DNA of 64,000 bases from Rhodonellum psychrophilum GCM71 = DSM 17998 (GCF_000381545.1 NZ_KB906674.1:151814-215813), one strand, 5' to 3'; positions 36,508 to 46,519 are shown, numbered from the stretch's first letter. Translations and numbers: made by a program. The notes: generated by a model not told the origin, from the sequence alone.

Positions 36508-36544
36508 CAAAAGCCCCACAAAAAATGAATTTGTAGGGCTTTTG
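36508..36544 (-). terminator. Terminator of the batD-aroC-symporter run
   Basis: A 9-bp stem CAAAAGCCC / GGGCTTTTG with further pairing of ACAAA and TTTGT inside. It lies 22 bp beyond the symporter stop on the minus strand and has a modest T-rich tail. Confidence 0.7.
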
Positions 36545-36566
36545 ATTTATATTCTTACTTTTTCTT

Positions 36567-37895
36567 CTATTCGTTTGGCGTGAAGGGATTTGCTTTCCTG
36601 ATCAAGCCATCTGGCAATTCACCTTCCGTGCTGGCGACCAAAGTACAGACCGTAGCATCTCCCGTGACATTGACCACCGTACGGAACATGTCCAAAATCC
36701 TATCCGGAGCAATGATCAGGGCAATTCCCGCTGCAGGAACATTGATGGATTCCAAAACGATAATCAGCATGATCAAGCCTGCTCCCGGGACTCCTGCAGA
36801 GCCAATGGAGGCAAGTGTAGCCGTCAAGACGATCATGAGCTGTTGGGTAATCGTCAGGTCCATTCCCAATGCTTGGGCGATAAAAACCGCCGCAACCCCT
36901 TGGTAGAGACTTGTTCCGTCCATGTTGATCGTGGCTCCCAAGGGAAGCACAAAGCTACTTACCTCTTCGGAAACCCCGAGTTCCTCCTCTACCTGCTTCA
37001 TCGTCACGGGTAAGGTGGCTGAGCTTGAGCTGGTGGAAAAAGCCAAGAGTTGTGCCGGACGAATGGCCTTGAAAAAGTCCAGATACTTGATTTTGGTGAA
37101 GGATTTCAAGATAAGGGGATAGACCACCATCATCATGATCAGCAAACCGCCGACTACGACCAGGCTGTATTTCAGTAGGGCCAACAACAGTTGAACGGCA
37201 GATTCGGGATTGTCCCCAGCAATCTCCACGATCAGTGATGCCATCAGGGCGAATACGCCATAAGGTGCGATCATCATGATATAGCCCACGATTTGAATAA
37301 TGACGTCATTGAGTCCATCAAAAAAAGCAATGACTGGGGTGGCTTTTGTCTTAGGGATCTGAAGCAAAGCGATGCCTACAATGATGGCGAAGAAGACCAC
37401 CTGAAGCATGCTTGCATTGTCTGCGGCAGCCTTAAAGATGTTTTCCGGAACGATGTCCACCAATGGTTGAAGAGGGCTTTGTTCCTTGAATTTTTCCGCT
37501 TGAGATGTCCTTGTGTCAACGGCATCATCATAAAGGGCCATTAAGTTTTCACGCGTTTCCTGAGGAAGACTTTTTCCAGGTTGGAATACATTGACCAAGA
37601 GCAATCCAAGGCTAACCGCCAAAATGGTGGTAATCAGATAGGTTACAATGGTTTTTCCTCCGATTCGGCTCAACTTGGAGATGTCTCCCAGATTTGAAAC
37701 CCCTACAATGAGCGATGCCAACACCAAGGGAACCGCGATCATTTTCAAGGCGTTGATGAAGATCGTCCCGATGGGTTTGATATAATTGATGGTAAAATCC
37801 GGAGAAAATCCAGCCTGTACGATGACCAGCCCAAAAATCAATCCTAAGACTAAGCCAGCGATGATTTGGGTATGCAGGGGTATTTTTTTTAACAT
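36567..37895 (-). CDS. Dicarboxylate/amino acid:cation symporter (DAACS family)
   Basis: A 442-aa inner-membrane carrier of the GltP/DctA family that imports glutamate, aspartate or C4-dicarboxylates with H+ or Na+. Multiple transmembrane helices are evident. The family substrate site is clear: serine-rich TSSSSATLPVTMKQVEEELG (HP1) and the TM7 motif ATINMDGTSLYQG, followed by the HP2 region TLASIGSAGVPGAG. A substrate-discriminating call between glutamate and dicarboxylate is not attempted. It lies 18 bp downstream of aroC on the same strand. Confidence 0.94.
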   Translation of the reverse strand: MLKKIPLHTQIIAGLVLGLIFGLVIVQAGFSPDFTINYIKPIGTIFINALKMIAVPLVLASLIVGVSNLGDISKLSRIGGKTIVTYLITTILAVSLGLLLVNVFQPGKSLPQETRENLMALYDDAVDTRTSQAEKFKEQSPLQPLVDIVPENIFKAAADNASMLQVVFFAIIVGIALLQIPKTKATPVIAFFDGLNDVIIQIVGYIMMIAPYGVFALMASLIVEIAGDNPESAVQLLLALLKYSLVVVGGLLIMMMVVYPLILKSFTKIKYLDFFKAIRPAQLLAFSTSSSSATLPVTMKQVEEELGVSEEVSSFVLPLGATINMDGTSLYQGVAAVFIAQALGMDLTITQQLMIVLTATLASIGSAGVPGAGLIMLIIVLESINVPAAGIALIIAPDRILDMFRTVVNVTGDATVCTLVASTEGELPDGLIRKANPFTPNE

Positions 37896-37913
37896 ATTCT
37901 CCGAATTAATTGC

Positions 37914-38990
37914 TTAAAGTTTATTTGATCTGCTAATCAGCAGATAATCTGCCAATACCAAGGCGGTCATTGCTTCTACGATGGGTACAGCCCTTGGTAC
38001 GACACAGGGGTCATGTCTCCCTTTTCCAGAAATCGTAACGGTCTCACCATCTTCATTTAGCGATTCCTGATCCTGCATAATCGTGGCCACGGGTTTGAAG
38101 GCCACGTTAAAGTAAATGTCCTCCCCATTCGAGATTCCTCCCTGGATTCCTCCTGAGTGGTTTGTTTTGGTCCGGATGCGGTCTCCATCTTTATAAAAGG
38201 CGTCATTGTGCTCGGAACCTTTCATTTTGATGCCTTCGAAGCCACTGCCATACTCAAAGCCTTTTACGGCATTGATGCTAAGCATGGCTTTTCCAAGTTC
38301 AGCATGAAGCCGGTCAAAAACGGGTTCGCCAAGTCCGGCGGGGACATTTTTGGCGACACATGTCACCATTCCGCCTACGGTATCGCGGTTTTTTCTGACC
38401 TCGTCGATAAAGGTGATCATTTTTTCCGCCATCTCTGGGTCAGGGCAGCGGATGATATTGGTCTCTGTAAGGCTGAGGTCAAGTTCAGTGTATTGCTTTT
38501 CCAGTTTGAGATCGCCTGTTTGACTGACATAGGCCTGGATGCTGATCCCATAATGTTTCAAAAGAAGTTTGGCGATTGCCCCTGCGGCAACACGGGCTGC
38601 CGTTTCCCTGGCACTGCTTCTTCCGCCACCTCTATGGTCGCGAATGCCGTATTTTTCAAAATAGGTGTAATCTGCATGAGAAGGCCGGAATTTATCTGCG
38701 ATGTGCCCATAATCCTTGCTCTTTTGATCCTCGTTTGCGATCACTATCCCAATCGGGGTGCCAGTGCTTTTTCCTTCAAACACTCCCGAAAGAATCTGAA
38801 ATTCATCTTCTTCCTTTCTTTGTGTAGTGATTTTGGATTGGCCCGGTTTTCTTCTTTGCATTTCGGCCTTGATGAATTCCTCATCTATTTCCAAACCGGC
38901 TGGACAGCCATCGATGACCACTCCAAGCGCTTTTCCGTGCGATTCTCCGAATGTACTAATCTTGAATAATTTCCCAAACGTATTCCCCAT
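37914..38990 (-). CDS. aroC: Chorismate synthase
   Basis: A 358-aa enzyme that converts 5-enolpyruvylshikimate-3-phosphate to chorismate using reduced FMN, the last step of the shikimate pathway. All AroC signatures are present: [19 protein letters not shown] near the N-terminus, [14 protein letters not shown] and the [19 protein letters not shown] segment at about 120-140, and [18 protein letters not shown] at the C-terminus. The length is normal. Its ATG shares one base with the stop of batD (TAATG), so the two are translationally coupled. Confidence 0.98.
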   Translation of the reverse strand: MGNTFGKLFKISTFGESHGKALGVVIDGCPAGLEIDEEFIKAEMQRRKPGQSKITTQRKEEDEFQILSGVFEGKSTGTPIGIVIANEDQKSKDYGHIADKFRPSHADYTYFEKYGIRDHRGGGRSSARETAARVAAGAIAKLLLKHYGISIQAYVSQTGDLKLEKQYTELDLSLTETNIIRCPDPEMAEKMITFIDEVRKNRDTVGGMVTCVAKNVPAGLGEPVFDRLHAELGKAMLSINAVKGFEYGSGFEGIKMKGSEHNDAFYKDGDRIRTKTNHSGGIQGGISNGEDIYFNVAFKPVATIMQDQESLNEDGETVTISGKGRHDPCVVPRAVPIVEAMTALVLADYLLISRSNKL

Positions 38991-40432
38991 TATCTCTTTT
39001 TCATGATCAGGACAGCCAATAATATTACTGAAGCTGCCAGTAGCAGATTGATAAAGAGCGAAAAATAATACTTATATCGTTGGTTTAAAAGTTTATTGTC
39101 CTCTAGTTCTATCAAATCATAAATCCCTCCCAGTCGTTGGTTGGAAATGGCTTGATTGACTTTGGATTCGCCCACCACCCGAATCACTGATTTTGGCCTA
39201 AGCGTATCGTATTTTTCAGTATTGGGATTGAAATAAATCCAGTTGAAGTGGTCGGCGAGTTTTACTTCTCCGGCTTCATTCAGGGTAAGAAAATAGGTGA
39301 ATTCCTTGATTCCCGAGATCCGCCCATTGCCGCGATTGATCTGCTGGCGGACATTTGGATCGTAGGTATTGAGTTTTTGGATTTGGTTTGCCTTTGGAGG
39401 AGAAATCGAATTGATGTTTCCCTCGCCACTGACACCGAAATTATAGGTGAATCCCTCGCCCGTTTGCACCTGAAGATCGGTGAAATTTTCACGCAGCTGG
39501 TACAATCCCACGCTCACTTCATTTTTCAGGGGATGTGGAGGGAGTGGTTTGACCTTGATTTTCTTGCCTGATGAATAAAAGGTCTTGAAGTCTTCTAGGC
39601 GGTTGCTGCCAAAAAACGTCGGGTTTTTGGCCAACTTGTATTTGATCATTTCCCAAGCCACTGAGGGAATATTGATTTCCCCTTCGGAAAAAGGGAAAAA
39701 TACGGCCTCATAGACCTTGTATTTGATCCAGTTTTTCCCATTGAAAGTAACCTTTTCTGGTTGAATGCTCGTGATGTTGAAGTTTTCCTCCCATGCATTG
39801 GAAGGTTTGATTTTTTTCAGCATTTCATCCAATTGCCTTCCAGGTTCATAGAACTGGAAGGGGGCTTGGTTGGTCTCTGACATGTAGAATGCCAGGCTGA
39901 CGTTGATGCCTTCACCGACAAATACTTCCTCCTTGTTGACTGTGGAGGCGAAAAATGCATCGTCCTCGATTTCGATGAATTCAGGTTCAGCCTGCGTTCC
40001 TCCAAATAGATCATCAGTTGGCCCAAAGAGTCCCGGGGTCCTTTGGGCGGCACGGGCGTCTACCACGTTGATTGATTTTCCGGGGGAAGCATAATCATTC
40101 CCGTTTATTTTTACCGAAAAACTTCCGGTTTGGAATCTGCCTTTTTTGGTTGGTTTGTAATATTGGATGATGCTGTTGGTACTGCTCATTTGCCCATTGA
40201 TCAGGTTCATGGAGGAGGATTGCGAAAGTCCTTGCTTTTGGAATCCGGGGATCTCTGGGAATTGATCGTAGGACTTTATTTTGTCATTGGAAATCGTGAC
40301 CTTTATATTAAAGGTCTCATTTAGACCGATTTCGTCAGGCCCCAGTTCAATGGTTATTTCCTGGGCCCAGGTGTTGAAAGAAATAAAGCCGAAAAGCAAT
40401 ACAAAAAGACACTTGGCAATCGTTAATTTCAT
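38990..40432 (-). CDS. batD: BatD-like aerotolerance-family protein
   Basis: A 480-aa exported, membrane-anchored protein of the BatD family. The start is set at ATG 40432 ([16 protein letters not shown]), which begins a signal peptide ending at FNTWAQ; the frame extends 34 codons upstream without sense. The mature part begins [20 protein letters not shown], a beta-sandwich repeat typical of BatD. One C-terminal TM helix ([18 protein letters not shown]) ends in a short basic tail. BatA/B/C/E and MoxR genes, its usual neighbours, are absent, so this is an orphan copy. Its stop overlaps the aroC start. Confidence 0.87.
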   Translation of the reverse strand: MKLTIAKCLFVLLFGFISFNTWAQEITIELGPDEIGLNETFNIKVTISNDKIKSYDQFPEIPGFQKQGLSQSSSMNLINGQMSSTNSIIQYYKPTKKGRFQTGSFSVKINGNDYASPGKSINVVDARAAQRTPGLFGPTDDLFGGTQAEPEFIEIEDDAFFASTVNKEEVFVGEGINVSLAFYMSETNQAPFQFYEPGRQLDEMLKKIKPSNAWEENFNITSIQPEKVTFNGKNWIKYKVYEAVFFPFSEGEINIPSVAWEMIKYKLAKNPTFFGSNRLEDFKTFYSSGKKIKVKPLPPHPLKNEVSVGLYQLRENFTDLQVQTGEGFTYNFGVSGEGNINSISPPKANQIQKLNTYDPNVRQQINRGNGRISGIKEFTYFLTLNEAGEVKLADHFNWIYFNPNTEKYDTLRPKSVIRVVGESKVNQAISNQRLGGIYDLIELEDNKLLNQRYKYYFSLFINLLLAASVILLAVLIMKKR

Positions 40433-40487
40433 ATTGGTATTTATTCTTGAGGAGCGCAAATTAACTTTATATTTTAAACGCAACAAA

Positions 40488-40502
40488 CGATATCTAGTAT
40501 CG
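40488..40502. promoter_or_regulatory. Inverted repeat CGATA-n5-TATCG between divergent batD and small-protein genes
   Basis: CGATA at 40488-40492 and TATCG at 40498-40502 flank TCTAG in the 116-bp divergent intergenic region. It could be an operator for one or both genes, but it is short, so the assignment is weak. Confidence 0.2.
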
Positions 40503-40548
40503 TATCCATTATTAAATTGAACTTGTACAAACAAATTAATTTTAAGCT

Positions 40549-40740
40549 ATGTTGGAATACGTTAAAATTGTTTTGATGAAAGTAAGTTTTGACAAGAGAC
40601 TCTTCGAGAAAGAGTTGCGAAAGGGACTGAATCTTTTGATGCCGGCCGAAATCAAAGAATTCAGGGATTGGTGTTATCGGAATTTTTCCAAAATATATGA
40701 ACCAGTGTTAAACAGATATTTTGTCGATTTTTCTGGATAA
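40549..40740 (+). CDS. Small basic protein of unknown function (63 aa)
   Basis: A 63-aa soluble protein starting MLEYVKIVLMKVSFDKRLF and rich in Lys, Arg and aromatic residues, with a predicted helical centre (EKELRKGLNLLMPAEIKEF) and a C-terminal YEPVLNRYFVDF. I cannot name its function. It is believed to be real because it has a clean ATG, coding-like composition, a strong terminator 7 bp after its stop, and sits alone between divergent and convergent neighbours. Small proteins with this type of start occur in other Cytophagales (recollection, unverified). Confidence 0.7.
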   Translation: MLEYVKIVLMKVSFDKRLFEKELRKGLNLLMPAEIKEFRDWCYRNFSKIYEPVLNRYFVDFSG

Positions 40741-40747
40741 AATGTAC

Positions 40748-40773
40748 AGCCCCATCAATGGGGCTTTTTTTTT
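40748..40773 (+). terminator. Intrinsic terminator of the 63-aa gene
   Basis: Perfect 8-bp stem AGCCCCAT / ATGGGGCT with a 2-nt loop, followed by a run of eight or more T. It may also serve the convergent GNAT gene, whose stop is at 40775. Confidence 0.9.
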
Positions 40774-40774
40774 G

Positions 40775-41947
40775 TCAATCAATCACCGGATGCCTTTTGA
40801 AAGGTTTATCCCGATCAAAAAGATAGCGGTAAGTCACCAATTTTCTAAAAGGTTTTCCGCCGAGGTTTTTGGAAATATTCAGCATCTTCGGGTTGAAGTC
40901 CCCCTGCCAATACAGCTCCAGTTTTTTGTATCCCGTCCTTGATTTGATAACTTTTTCCGCTTCCACGATCATAAAATAATCCAAGCCCGATCCTTGAAAT
41001 TCAGGTACGACTCCATATACGATTCCCACGAAGTTGGTATTGGTACCGAAAGTCTTGATCAAAAAAAACTTGAATTTTGCCCAGATCCCAAATTGGCCCT
41101 TGAGGTGCTTGACGATTTGGTTGATGTCCGGGAGATTGATCCACATCACCACCGGCTCATTTTTATGGTAGACAAACCACACCAGCTTTTCGTCCAAGAC
41201 GGGCTTGAGTGATTGGATCAATTTCCTCGCTTGGGCAATCGCCATCTCCTTATTTCCACTGTGGTTTGCCCACGCCTTGTTGTAGACGGCACAAAAATCT
41301 TCCGCAAACTTATCCAGCTGATTTTTATTGACATGCCGGGCTTGGAAATCCGGATTGCCAGCAAATTTTTGGTGGCTTTCATAAAATTTGGCCTCCAGTT
41401 GGTTTGATTCCTCTGCCACGGAAAGGCTCCAGCATATCTGGTTGTAGAAGTTTTTGAAACCGTAATTCTCAAATAATTTCTGGTAATAAGGTGGGTTGAA
41501 ATTCATGCTGTAGATCGGCGGATGGAATCCCTCCACCAACAATCCCCACCATTTGTCCCTGTCGCCCAGGTTGATTGGGCCATCCATTGCCTGCATGCCC
41601 CTTTCACCCAACCATTTCTTGGCAGTGTCAAACAATACATCAGCAACCTCTTGCTTATCGATACAATCAAAAAATCCAATCCCTCCGATAGGAAGCTCGT
41701 CCCCTTTGTTCTTGTATCTTTTATTCACAAAAGCGGCGATTCTTCCCAGGCAATTGCCTTCATAGTCCTTCACAATCCACCTTATCACCTCTCCATGTTG
41801 GAGCAGTTTGTTTTTCTGAGGATCAAATACAGCCAGAACATCCTGGTCCAAGGGTCTGATCCAGTTGGGGAAAAACCTGTTTATCAGGACATGGGTCTTG
41901 ATAAATTCCTTTTCATCGATTTTTGATTTTATTTCCAATAACCGCAT
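40775..41947 (-). CDS. Large GNAT-related protein (YghO-like), function unknown
   Basis: A 390-aa cytosolic protein. The N-terminal part (residues about 20-200) looks like a degenerate GNAT fold (RIAAFVNKRYKNKGDELPIGG, FFDCIDKQEVADVLFDTAKK, MQAMDGPINLGDRDKWWGLL). The C-terminal part has a second GNAT-like core (YHKNEPVVMWINLPDINQI, GIVYGVVPEFQGSGLDYFMI, LYWQGDFNPKM). The substrate is unknown. Paired acetyltransferase halves like this fit the YghO/FemAB-like family rather than a simple N-acetyltransferase. It is 43 bp downstream of queG and likely co-transcribed with ruvB-queG. Confidence 0.75.
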   Translation of the reverse strand: MRLLEIKSKIDEKEFIKTHVLINRFFPNWIRPLDQDVLAVFDPQKNKLLQHGEVIRWIVKDYEGNCLGRIAAFVNKRYKNKGDELPIGGIGFFDCIDKQEVADVLFDTAKKWLGERGMQAMDGPINLGDRDKWWGLLVEGFHPPIYSMNFNPPYYQKLFENYGFKNFYNQICWSLSVAEESNQLEAKFYESHQKFAGNPDFQARHVNKNQLDKFAEDFCAVYNKAWANHSGNKEMAIAQARKLIQSLKPVLDEKLVWFVYHKNEPVVMWINLPDINQIVKHLKGQFGIWAKFKFFLIKTFGTNTNFVGIVYGVVPEFQGSGLDYFMIVEAEKVIKSRTGYKKLELYWQGDFNPKMLNISKNLGGKPFRKLVTYRYLFDRDKPFKRHPVID

Positions 41948-41990
41948 CGGATTTTTGGTTTAGCTAAAACAGTGGATTAAAAAACTTAAT

Positions 41991-42926
41991 CTAAGATAGG
42001 TTAAAATTAATATTTCTCAACAAGCCTTGGAATTTTGTTCTTTTTATCGCTGATTTTTGAAAAACCTTATTGAAAGTTTCCTCTGTGAGTTCCTGCCAAT
42101 CCTTATTTCCCATGGTTTTTAGGTCGGGATGAGGAGCAAATTTGGCTTCCTGGTGGGGTTTGGAGAAACTGTTCCAGGGACAGACATCCTGACAAATATC
42201 GCATCCGAAGACCCAGTTTTCGAATTTCCCCTTCATCTCATTGGGGATTTGATCCTTGAGCTCAATCGTGAAATAAGAAATGCACTTGGATCCATCCACC
42301 ACTCCCGCTTGTACGATGGCATCTGTGGGGCAGGCATCCACACATTTGGTACAGGTACCGCAGTAGTCCTTGATCATGGGAGGATCAGGCGTGACTTCCA
42401 GGTCGATGATCAGTTCGGCCAGAAAAAAGAAACTGCCCATTTGGCGGTTCAAGAGCAGGCTGTTTTTTCCTTGCCAGCCCAATCCTGATTTTTGTGCCCA
42501 CTGTCGCTCCATTACGGGCGCAGAATCCACAAATGCCCTGCCCCCAAATTCCCCAATTTCGGTCCTCAGGTTGGTGAGCAGCGTTTTCAGTTTCTCTTTG
42601 ATGACGAAGTGGTAATCTTCACCATAAGCGTATTTGGCAATCTTCAAATTCTCAGGGGAATCGGGGAGCCTTTTTTCGGGATAATAATTGTAGATCAGGC
42701 TGATCACCGTTTTGGCTCCTTCCACCAAAAGTGTTGGGTCCAAGCGTTTGTCAAAATGATTGGCCATGTAGGCCATCTCACCATGGTGGTTTTTATTCAA
42801 CCAATCCTCCAGCTTCGGCGCTTCCTCTTTCAAAAATTCCGCCTTGGCCACGCCACAAAAATCAAATCCCAGATTTTTGGCTTGGGTTTTTATAATTTGG
42901 GCATATTTGTCTTTTTGAACATTCAT
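41991..42926 (-). CDS. queG: Epoxyqueuosine reductase
   Basis: A 311-aa cobalamin- and iron-sulfur-dependent enzyme that reduces epoxyqueuosine to queuosine in tRNA. Family marks are visible: [18 protein letters not shown] at the N-terminus, the substrate region [20 protein letters not shown], and two 4Fe-4S clusters supplied by [16 protein letters not shown] and [13 protein letters not shown]. The C-terminal HEAT repeats of longer homologues are absent, which is common in short QueG proteins. It begins directly after the ruvB stop with no spacer. Confidence 0.97.
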   Translation of the reverse strand: MNVQKDKYAQIIKTQAKNLGFDFCGVAKAEFLKEEAPKLEDWLNKNHHGEMAYMANHFDKRLDPTLLVEGAKTVISLIYNYYPEKRLPDSPENLKIAKYAYGEDYHFVIKEKLKTLLTNLRTEIGEFGGRAFVDSAPVMERQWAQKSGLGWQGKNSLLLNRQMGSFFFLAELIIDLEVTPDPPMIKDYCGTCTKCVDACPTDAIVQAGVVDGSKCISYFTIELKDQIPNEMKGKFENWVFGCDICQDVCPWNSFSKPHQEAKFAPHPDLKTMGNKDWQELTEETFNKVFQKSAIKRTKFQGLLRNINFNLS

Positions 42927-43964
42927 TTATTGGTCAAATAAACCAGCGGTCCCTCCCTTGGTATTTGGTTTTATTTTTAGGTGTTTATAGGCAAGTTCAG
43001 TGGCCATTCTGCCTCTTGCAGTTCTTTTGAGATAGCCTTCTTGGATCAAAAAGGGCTCGTAAACCTCTTCGATGGTTTCTGCTTCTTCAGAACAAGCCGT
43101 CGCGATGGTACTCAAACCCACAGGCCCGCCGTTGAATTTTTCGATGATGGTCATCAGGATCCTATTGTCCATCTCGTCCAATCCATTTTCATCCACATCC
43201 AAAGCGTTCAGGGCAATCTTGGCGATGTCCATATTGATAGTCCCATTTCCCTTTATTTCGGCGAAATCGCGCGTTCTTCGGAGGAGCATGTTGGAAATAC
43301 GGGGCGTTCCCCGGCTCCTTCTGGCGATTTCGTAGGCGGCAACATCATCGATCGGGGTCTTCAGGATTCCCGCAGATCGGGTCACGATGTCGGTGAGCAA
43401 TTTGGCGTCGTAATATTCCAATCGGGAATTGATACCAAACCGCGCTCTGAGAGGCGATGTCAAAAGTCCAGATCGGGTAGTGGCGCCGATGAGCGTAAAA
43501 GGACTGAGGGAAATCTGTACCGATCGGGCATTTGGACCCGAATCCAGCATGATGTCTATCCTGAAATCCTCCATGGCCGAATAGAGATATTCCTCCACGA
43601 TGGGATTCAACCTGTGGATCTCATCAATAAACAAGACATCACCCTCTTCCAGATTTGTCAAAAGGCCGGCAAGGTCGGAGGGTTTGTCCAAAACCGGACC
43701 GGATGTGATCTTGATCCCCGCCTCCAATTCGTTGGCAATGATATAGCTCAAGGTTGTTTTTCCCAAGCCCGGAGGTCCATGGAGCAAGACATGGTCCAGG
43801 GGTTCATTTCTTTTCTTTGCCGCCAGAACGAAAATTTTCAGGTTTTCGACGATTTTGTATTGTCCCGTAAAATCATCAAAACTCAAGGGACGCAGCGCTT
43901 TTTCTATCTCCTTGTCCGAGGCGCTCAGGTTGTTGTTCTCTCCACTCAGATAATCTTCTCTCAT
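42927..43964 (-). CDS. ruvB: Holliday junction branch-migration helicase RuvB
   Basis: A 345-aa AAA+ motor that drives Holliday-junction branch migration with RuvA. The start is set at ATG 43964 ([12 protein letters not shown]); the frame stays open upstream to 44141, but that part overlaps the apbE start and does not resemble RuvB. Motifs: [11 protein letters not shown], Walker [14 protein letters not shown], Walker [10 protein letters not shown], sensor [19 protein letters not shown] with the arginine finger, and a winged-helix C-terminus ([19 protein letters not shown]). ruvA is not nearby. It leads a run with queG and the GNAT gene. Confidence 0.98.
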   Translation of the reverse strand: MREDYLSGENNNLSASDKEIEKALRPLSFDDFTGQYKIVENLKIFVLAAKKRNEPLDHVLLHGPPGLGKTTLSYIIANELEAGIKITSGPVLDKPSDLAGLLTNLEEGDVLFIDEIHRLNPIVEEYLYSAMEDFRIDIMLDSGPNARSVQISLSPFTLIGATTRSGLLTSPLRARFGINSRLEYYDAKLLTDIVTRSAGILKTPIDDVAAYEIARRSRGTPRISNMLLRRTRDFAEIKGNGTINMDIAKIALNALDVDENGLDEMDNRILMTIIEKFNGGPVGLSTIATACSEEAETIEEVYEPFLIQEGYLKRTARGRMATELAYKHLKIKPNTKGGTAGLFDQ

Positions 43965-43984
43965 AGCATGTTTGTCCGCGTCTA

Positions 43985-43992
43985 CAAAGATA
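43985..43992 (-). promoter_or_regulatory. Candidate -7 element TATCTTTG for ruvB
   Basis: On the minus strand TATCTTTG matches TAnnTTTG and lies about 21 bp upstream of the ruvB ATG, giving a short leader. No good -33 element was seen at the normal distance, so this is weak. Confidence 0.28.
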
Positions 43993-44125
43993 GAAAATTC
44001 AATCAAGGCATCAGGGTAAAAAAAATTGTTCTCCAATACAATCTGCAATCCTATTGCATTCTCTATCGGTTTTGGGGAATTATTTGGAAAAATAAATTTA
44101 ACTTTCGGAAAAATCACCATTGTCC

Positions 44126-45187
44126 ATGCGAAGCAACGCAAACAAGAATATCATCTATTCCCTCATTCTTTTATTATTGGTAGCTGTAGTCTACCTCTAC
44201 CGCCAAAATCAGCAAAAACCGGCGGAAGAAATCCTCGAACAGACGATCGGGAGAGTGAGTATTTCCGGAAGCACGATGGGAACGACCTATAGGGTCGTTT
44301 ACATGGATGCCCAGGAGCGGGATTTCAAAAAAGAAGTGGATTCACTTTTGTTGGTTTTCAACCAATCGCTGTCCACCTATATTCCTGAATCCGAAATCAG
44401 CAGATTCAACAATGCGGATACTTTGGTATTTGACCTTCCTTACTTTTATCCCGTCTTGCAGGCCAGTAAGGAGATCTATCAAAAAACAGAGGGAGCATTT
44501 GATCCGACGGTGGGCCCCTTGGTCAATCTATGGGGCTTTGGTCCCGGAGGTCCGCAGCTAAAGGATAGCGTAAACATCCAAAATATGCTCTCCTTGGTAG
44601 ATTATAATTCCATTGTTTTTGATTCCAACAGGGTTATCAAACGAAAACCGGGAATGTATCTTGATTTCAGTGCAGTGGCAAAAGGCTATGGCGTGGATGT
44701 AGTGGCCGAATACCTGGCTTCGAAAGGCATAGAAAACATGCTGGTGGAGATCGGGGGGGAATTGAGTGCCAAAGGCGTCAACGAAAGAGGTGAATTGTGG
44801 AAAGTGGGGATCAACAGACCTGAGGAATTGGGAAATGCCGATGATATTTTCAGCATCATCGCCTTGGACAACCAAGCCATGGCCACCTCCGGTAATTACA
44901 GAAACTATTACGAAGCGGATGGCATCAAAATCTCCCATACGATCAATCCTGCCACCGGAAGGCCGGTCAAACACGGTTTGCTCAGTGCGACTGTATTGGC
45001 CGCCAACTGCATGAAGGCGGATGCATTGGCGACGGGCATGATGGTCATGGGCGTGGAAAAATCCATTGCGCTCCAGCAAAAAGAAGGGGGTTTTGAGCTC
45101 TTCCTGATTTACAACGATGAACAGGGGCAGCTCAAGACCTTTGCCAGCGAGGGCTTGATTCCATTCTTGTCTTTCCCACATGACTGA
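44126..45187 (+). CDS. apbE: FAD:protein FMN transferase (ApbE family)
   Basis: A 353-aa enzyme that attaches FMN covalently to target proteins in the periplasm. The start is taken at ATG 44126; a TTG two codons upstream is less likely. One N-terminal membrane anchor ([17 protein letters not shown]), then the ApbE core: [76 protein letters not shown] and [14 protein letters not shown] (Mg-binding Asp). It has no lipobox Cys. No nqr/rnf genes are near. The ZIP gene overlaps its end by 8 nt. Confidence 0.95.
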   Translation: MRSNANKNIIYSLILLLLVAVVYLYRQNQQKPAEEILEQTIGRVSISGSTMGTTYRVVYMDAQERDFKKEVDSLLLVFNQSLSTYIPESEISRFNNADTLVFDLPYFYPVLQASKEIYQKTEGAFDPTVGPLVNLWGFGPGGPQLKDSVNIQNMLSLVDYNSIVFDSNRVIKRKPGMYLDFSAVAKGYGVDVVAEYLASKGIENMLVEIGGELSAKGVNERGELWKVGINRPEELGNADDIFSIIALDNQAMATSGNYRNYYEADGIKISHTINPATGRPVKHGLLSATVLAANCMKADALATGMMVMGVEKSIALQQKEGGFELFLIYNDEQGQLKTFASEGLIPFLSFPHD

Positions 45188-45962
45188 TCCTATGCTTGGT
45201 AACTTTCTGATTTTGTTTTTTACCGCAATAGCCGCCGGCAGTTTGGCCTATTTCATCCCCAACTGGCAGCAGCGGTATTTCAAATTGGTCCTGGTTTTTG
45301 CGGGTTCCTATCTTTTTGCCATCACGGTCTTGCATATTCTACCCGAACTCTTTGTCGGGACAGACGATGCGACCAATATGGGGCTTTATATCCTGTTGGG
45401 GTTTTTGTTGCAGCAGGTTTTGGAATTATTTTCTTCCGGTGTGGAGCATGGGCATATCCATCACGGAGGCCATCACCACCACGGGCTCCAATCCGGTGTG
45501 TTTACCTTGATGATTGGGCTTTTTCTTCATGCATTTTTGGAGGGGACTTTATTGTCGCAAGATGGGATTTTGAGTGATCACCTGCACGGCCACGAAGGAC
45601 ATTCCCACAGTCATGGGAGCAACAACCTCCTTTTTGGAATCTTACTCCACAAAGGGCCCGAGGCATTTGCATTGGTGGCGGTTTTGGTGGGTAGCTTGAA
45701 AAAGAGGTGGGTGTTTGTTTTGTTGGTGGTCTTTGCACTGGCTTCCCCATTGGGTATGTTGCTGAGCTCTCTTTTGTATGAGCAGAATTTTATCGGAGGC
45801 GGCGCATTGCGGGTGATTTATGGGATGGTGGCCGGAGGATTCCTCCACATATCCACCACCATATTCTTCGAGAGCAGTCCCGACCATCGATTTCATCTCA
45901 ATAAAGTTCTGATCAGTGTATTTGCTTTCGCTTTGGCGATTTCGTTTGAGATGATTTTCTAA
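45180..45962 (+). CDS. ZIP-family metal transporter
   Basis: A 260-aa inner-membrane divalent metal importer of the ZIP type (zinc or related metal). About eight TM helices can be drawn. The family helices appear as FAITVLHILPELFVG (TM with metal-site His and Glu), MIGLFLHAFLEGTLLSQ and GILLHKGPEAFALVAVLVG (the paired metal-binding helices IV and V). Two His-rich stretches, HGHIHHGGHHHHG and HLHGHEGHSHSHG, lie in loops and are typical metal-sensing or chelating parts. It overlaps apbE by 8 nt. Confidence 0.92.
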   Translation: MTDPMLGNFLILFFTAIAAGSLAYFIPNWQQRYFKLVLVFAGSYLFAITVLHILPELFVGTDDATNMGLYILLGFLLQQVLELFSSGVEHGHIHHGGHHHHGLQSGVFTLMIGLFLHAFLEGTLLSQDGILSDHLHGHEGHSHSHGSNNLLFGILLHKGPEAFALVAVLVGSLKKRWVFVLLVVFALASPLGMLLSSLLYEQNFIGGGALRVIYGMVAGGFLHISTTIFFESSPDHRFHLNKVLISVFAFALAISFEMIF

Positions 45963-46032
45963 ATAGAATCAGGGTGTTTTTTCCGTGTAAACCAAATTAA
46001 ATTTCTTTCAGGTTGTAAGTATTGCTTTCGGT

Positions 46033-46081
46033 CTCTATATGTTGCTAATATGTTATATATTTGGTAAATTGATATATAGAG
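46033..46081. promoter_or_regulatory. Promoter with flanking inverted repeat upstream of the InsA-like gene
   Basis: TATATTTG at 46056-46063 matches TAnnTTTG, 33 bp before the ATG at 46097. An 8-bp inverted repeat CTCTATAT (46033-46040) / ATATAGAG (46074-46081) brackets it. This arrangement suits autoregulation by the encoded DNA-binding protein, but no -33 TTTG is seen at normal spacing. Confidence 0.3.
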
Positions 46082-46096
46082 CCAAAGATATGCCCC

Positions 46097-46519
46097 ATGG
46101 AAAAACCCTCCTGTCCCAAATGTGAACACCCTAAAGTGGTGAAAAGTGGCGTTGTCGGTGGAAGACAACGGTTCAAATGCAAAAAATGTGGATATCATTT
46201 CACGGTCGAAAAGCTCGGGAAATCGATTGATAAATACTATGTGGTCAAAGCCTTACAGCTTTACATCGAAGGGATTTCTTACCGGGAAATCGAAAGAATA
46301 TTGGGTGTGAGCCATGTGTCCGTCATGAATTGGGTCAAGCAATACAAGATCAAAGCCCCCGAAAATTACGATTACCGACCCACCTACAAAGTTCTGAATC
46401 ATGCTGAATTGGTCAAATTTATGTCATTGAAGGAGAATTTGACCAATACGGGCATGATGATCACCGAACTGGGAGACAAGTACATGATCATCAAATGGGT
46501 CCGCTTCAAAAACCGATAA
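46097..46519 (+). CDS. Orphan InsA-like zinc-ribbon/HTH DNA-binding protein (IS1-family origin)
   Basis: A 140-aa protein with a four-cysteine zinc ribbon (CPKC-x19-CKKC: SCPKCEHPKVVKSG, RQRFKCKKCGYHF) and a helix-turn-helix of the resolvase/IS1 InsA type (LYIEGISYREIERILGVSHV, VMNWVKQYK) at about 50-85, followed by an unassigned tail of about 45 residues. The InsB/DDE transposase partner and terminal repeats are absent, so it is not an active insertion sequence. It sits directly upstream of the porin/acetate-uptake genes, so it is best read as a domesticated regulator (inference). Confidence 0.78.
   Translation: MEKPSCPKCEHPKVVKSGVVGGRQRFKCKKCGYHFTVEKLGKSIDKYYVVKALQLYIEGISYREIERILGVSHVSVMNWVKQYKIKAPENYDYRPTYKVLNHAELVKFMSLKENLTNTGMMITELGDKYMIIKWVRFKNR

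Noticed and set aside
42981-44183. Plus-strand open frame of 400 codons opposite ruvB
   Set aside because: It is antisense to an unmistakable RuvB protein, has no recognisable motif, and its composition follows the codon pattern of the opposite gene.
46097-46519. Complete IS1-type insertion sequence
   Set aside because: Only the InsA-like part is present; no DDE/InsB frame follows and no terminal inverted repeats or target duplication can be seen.
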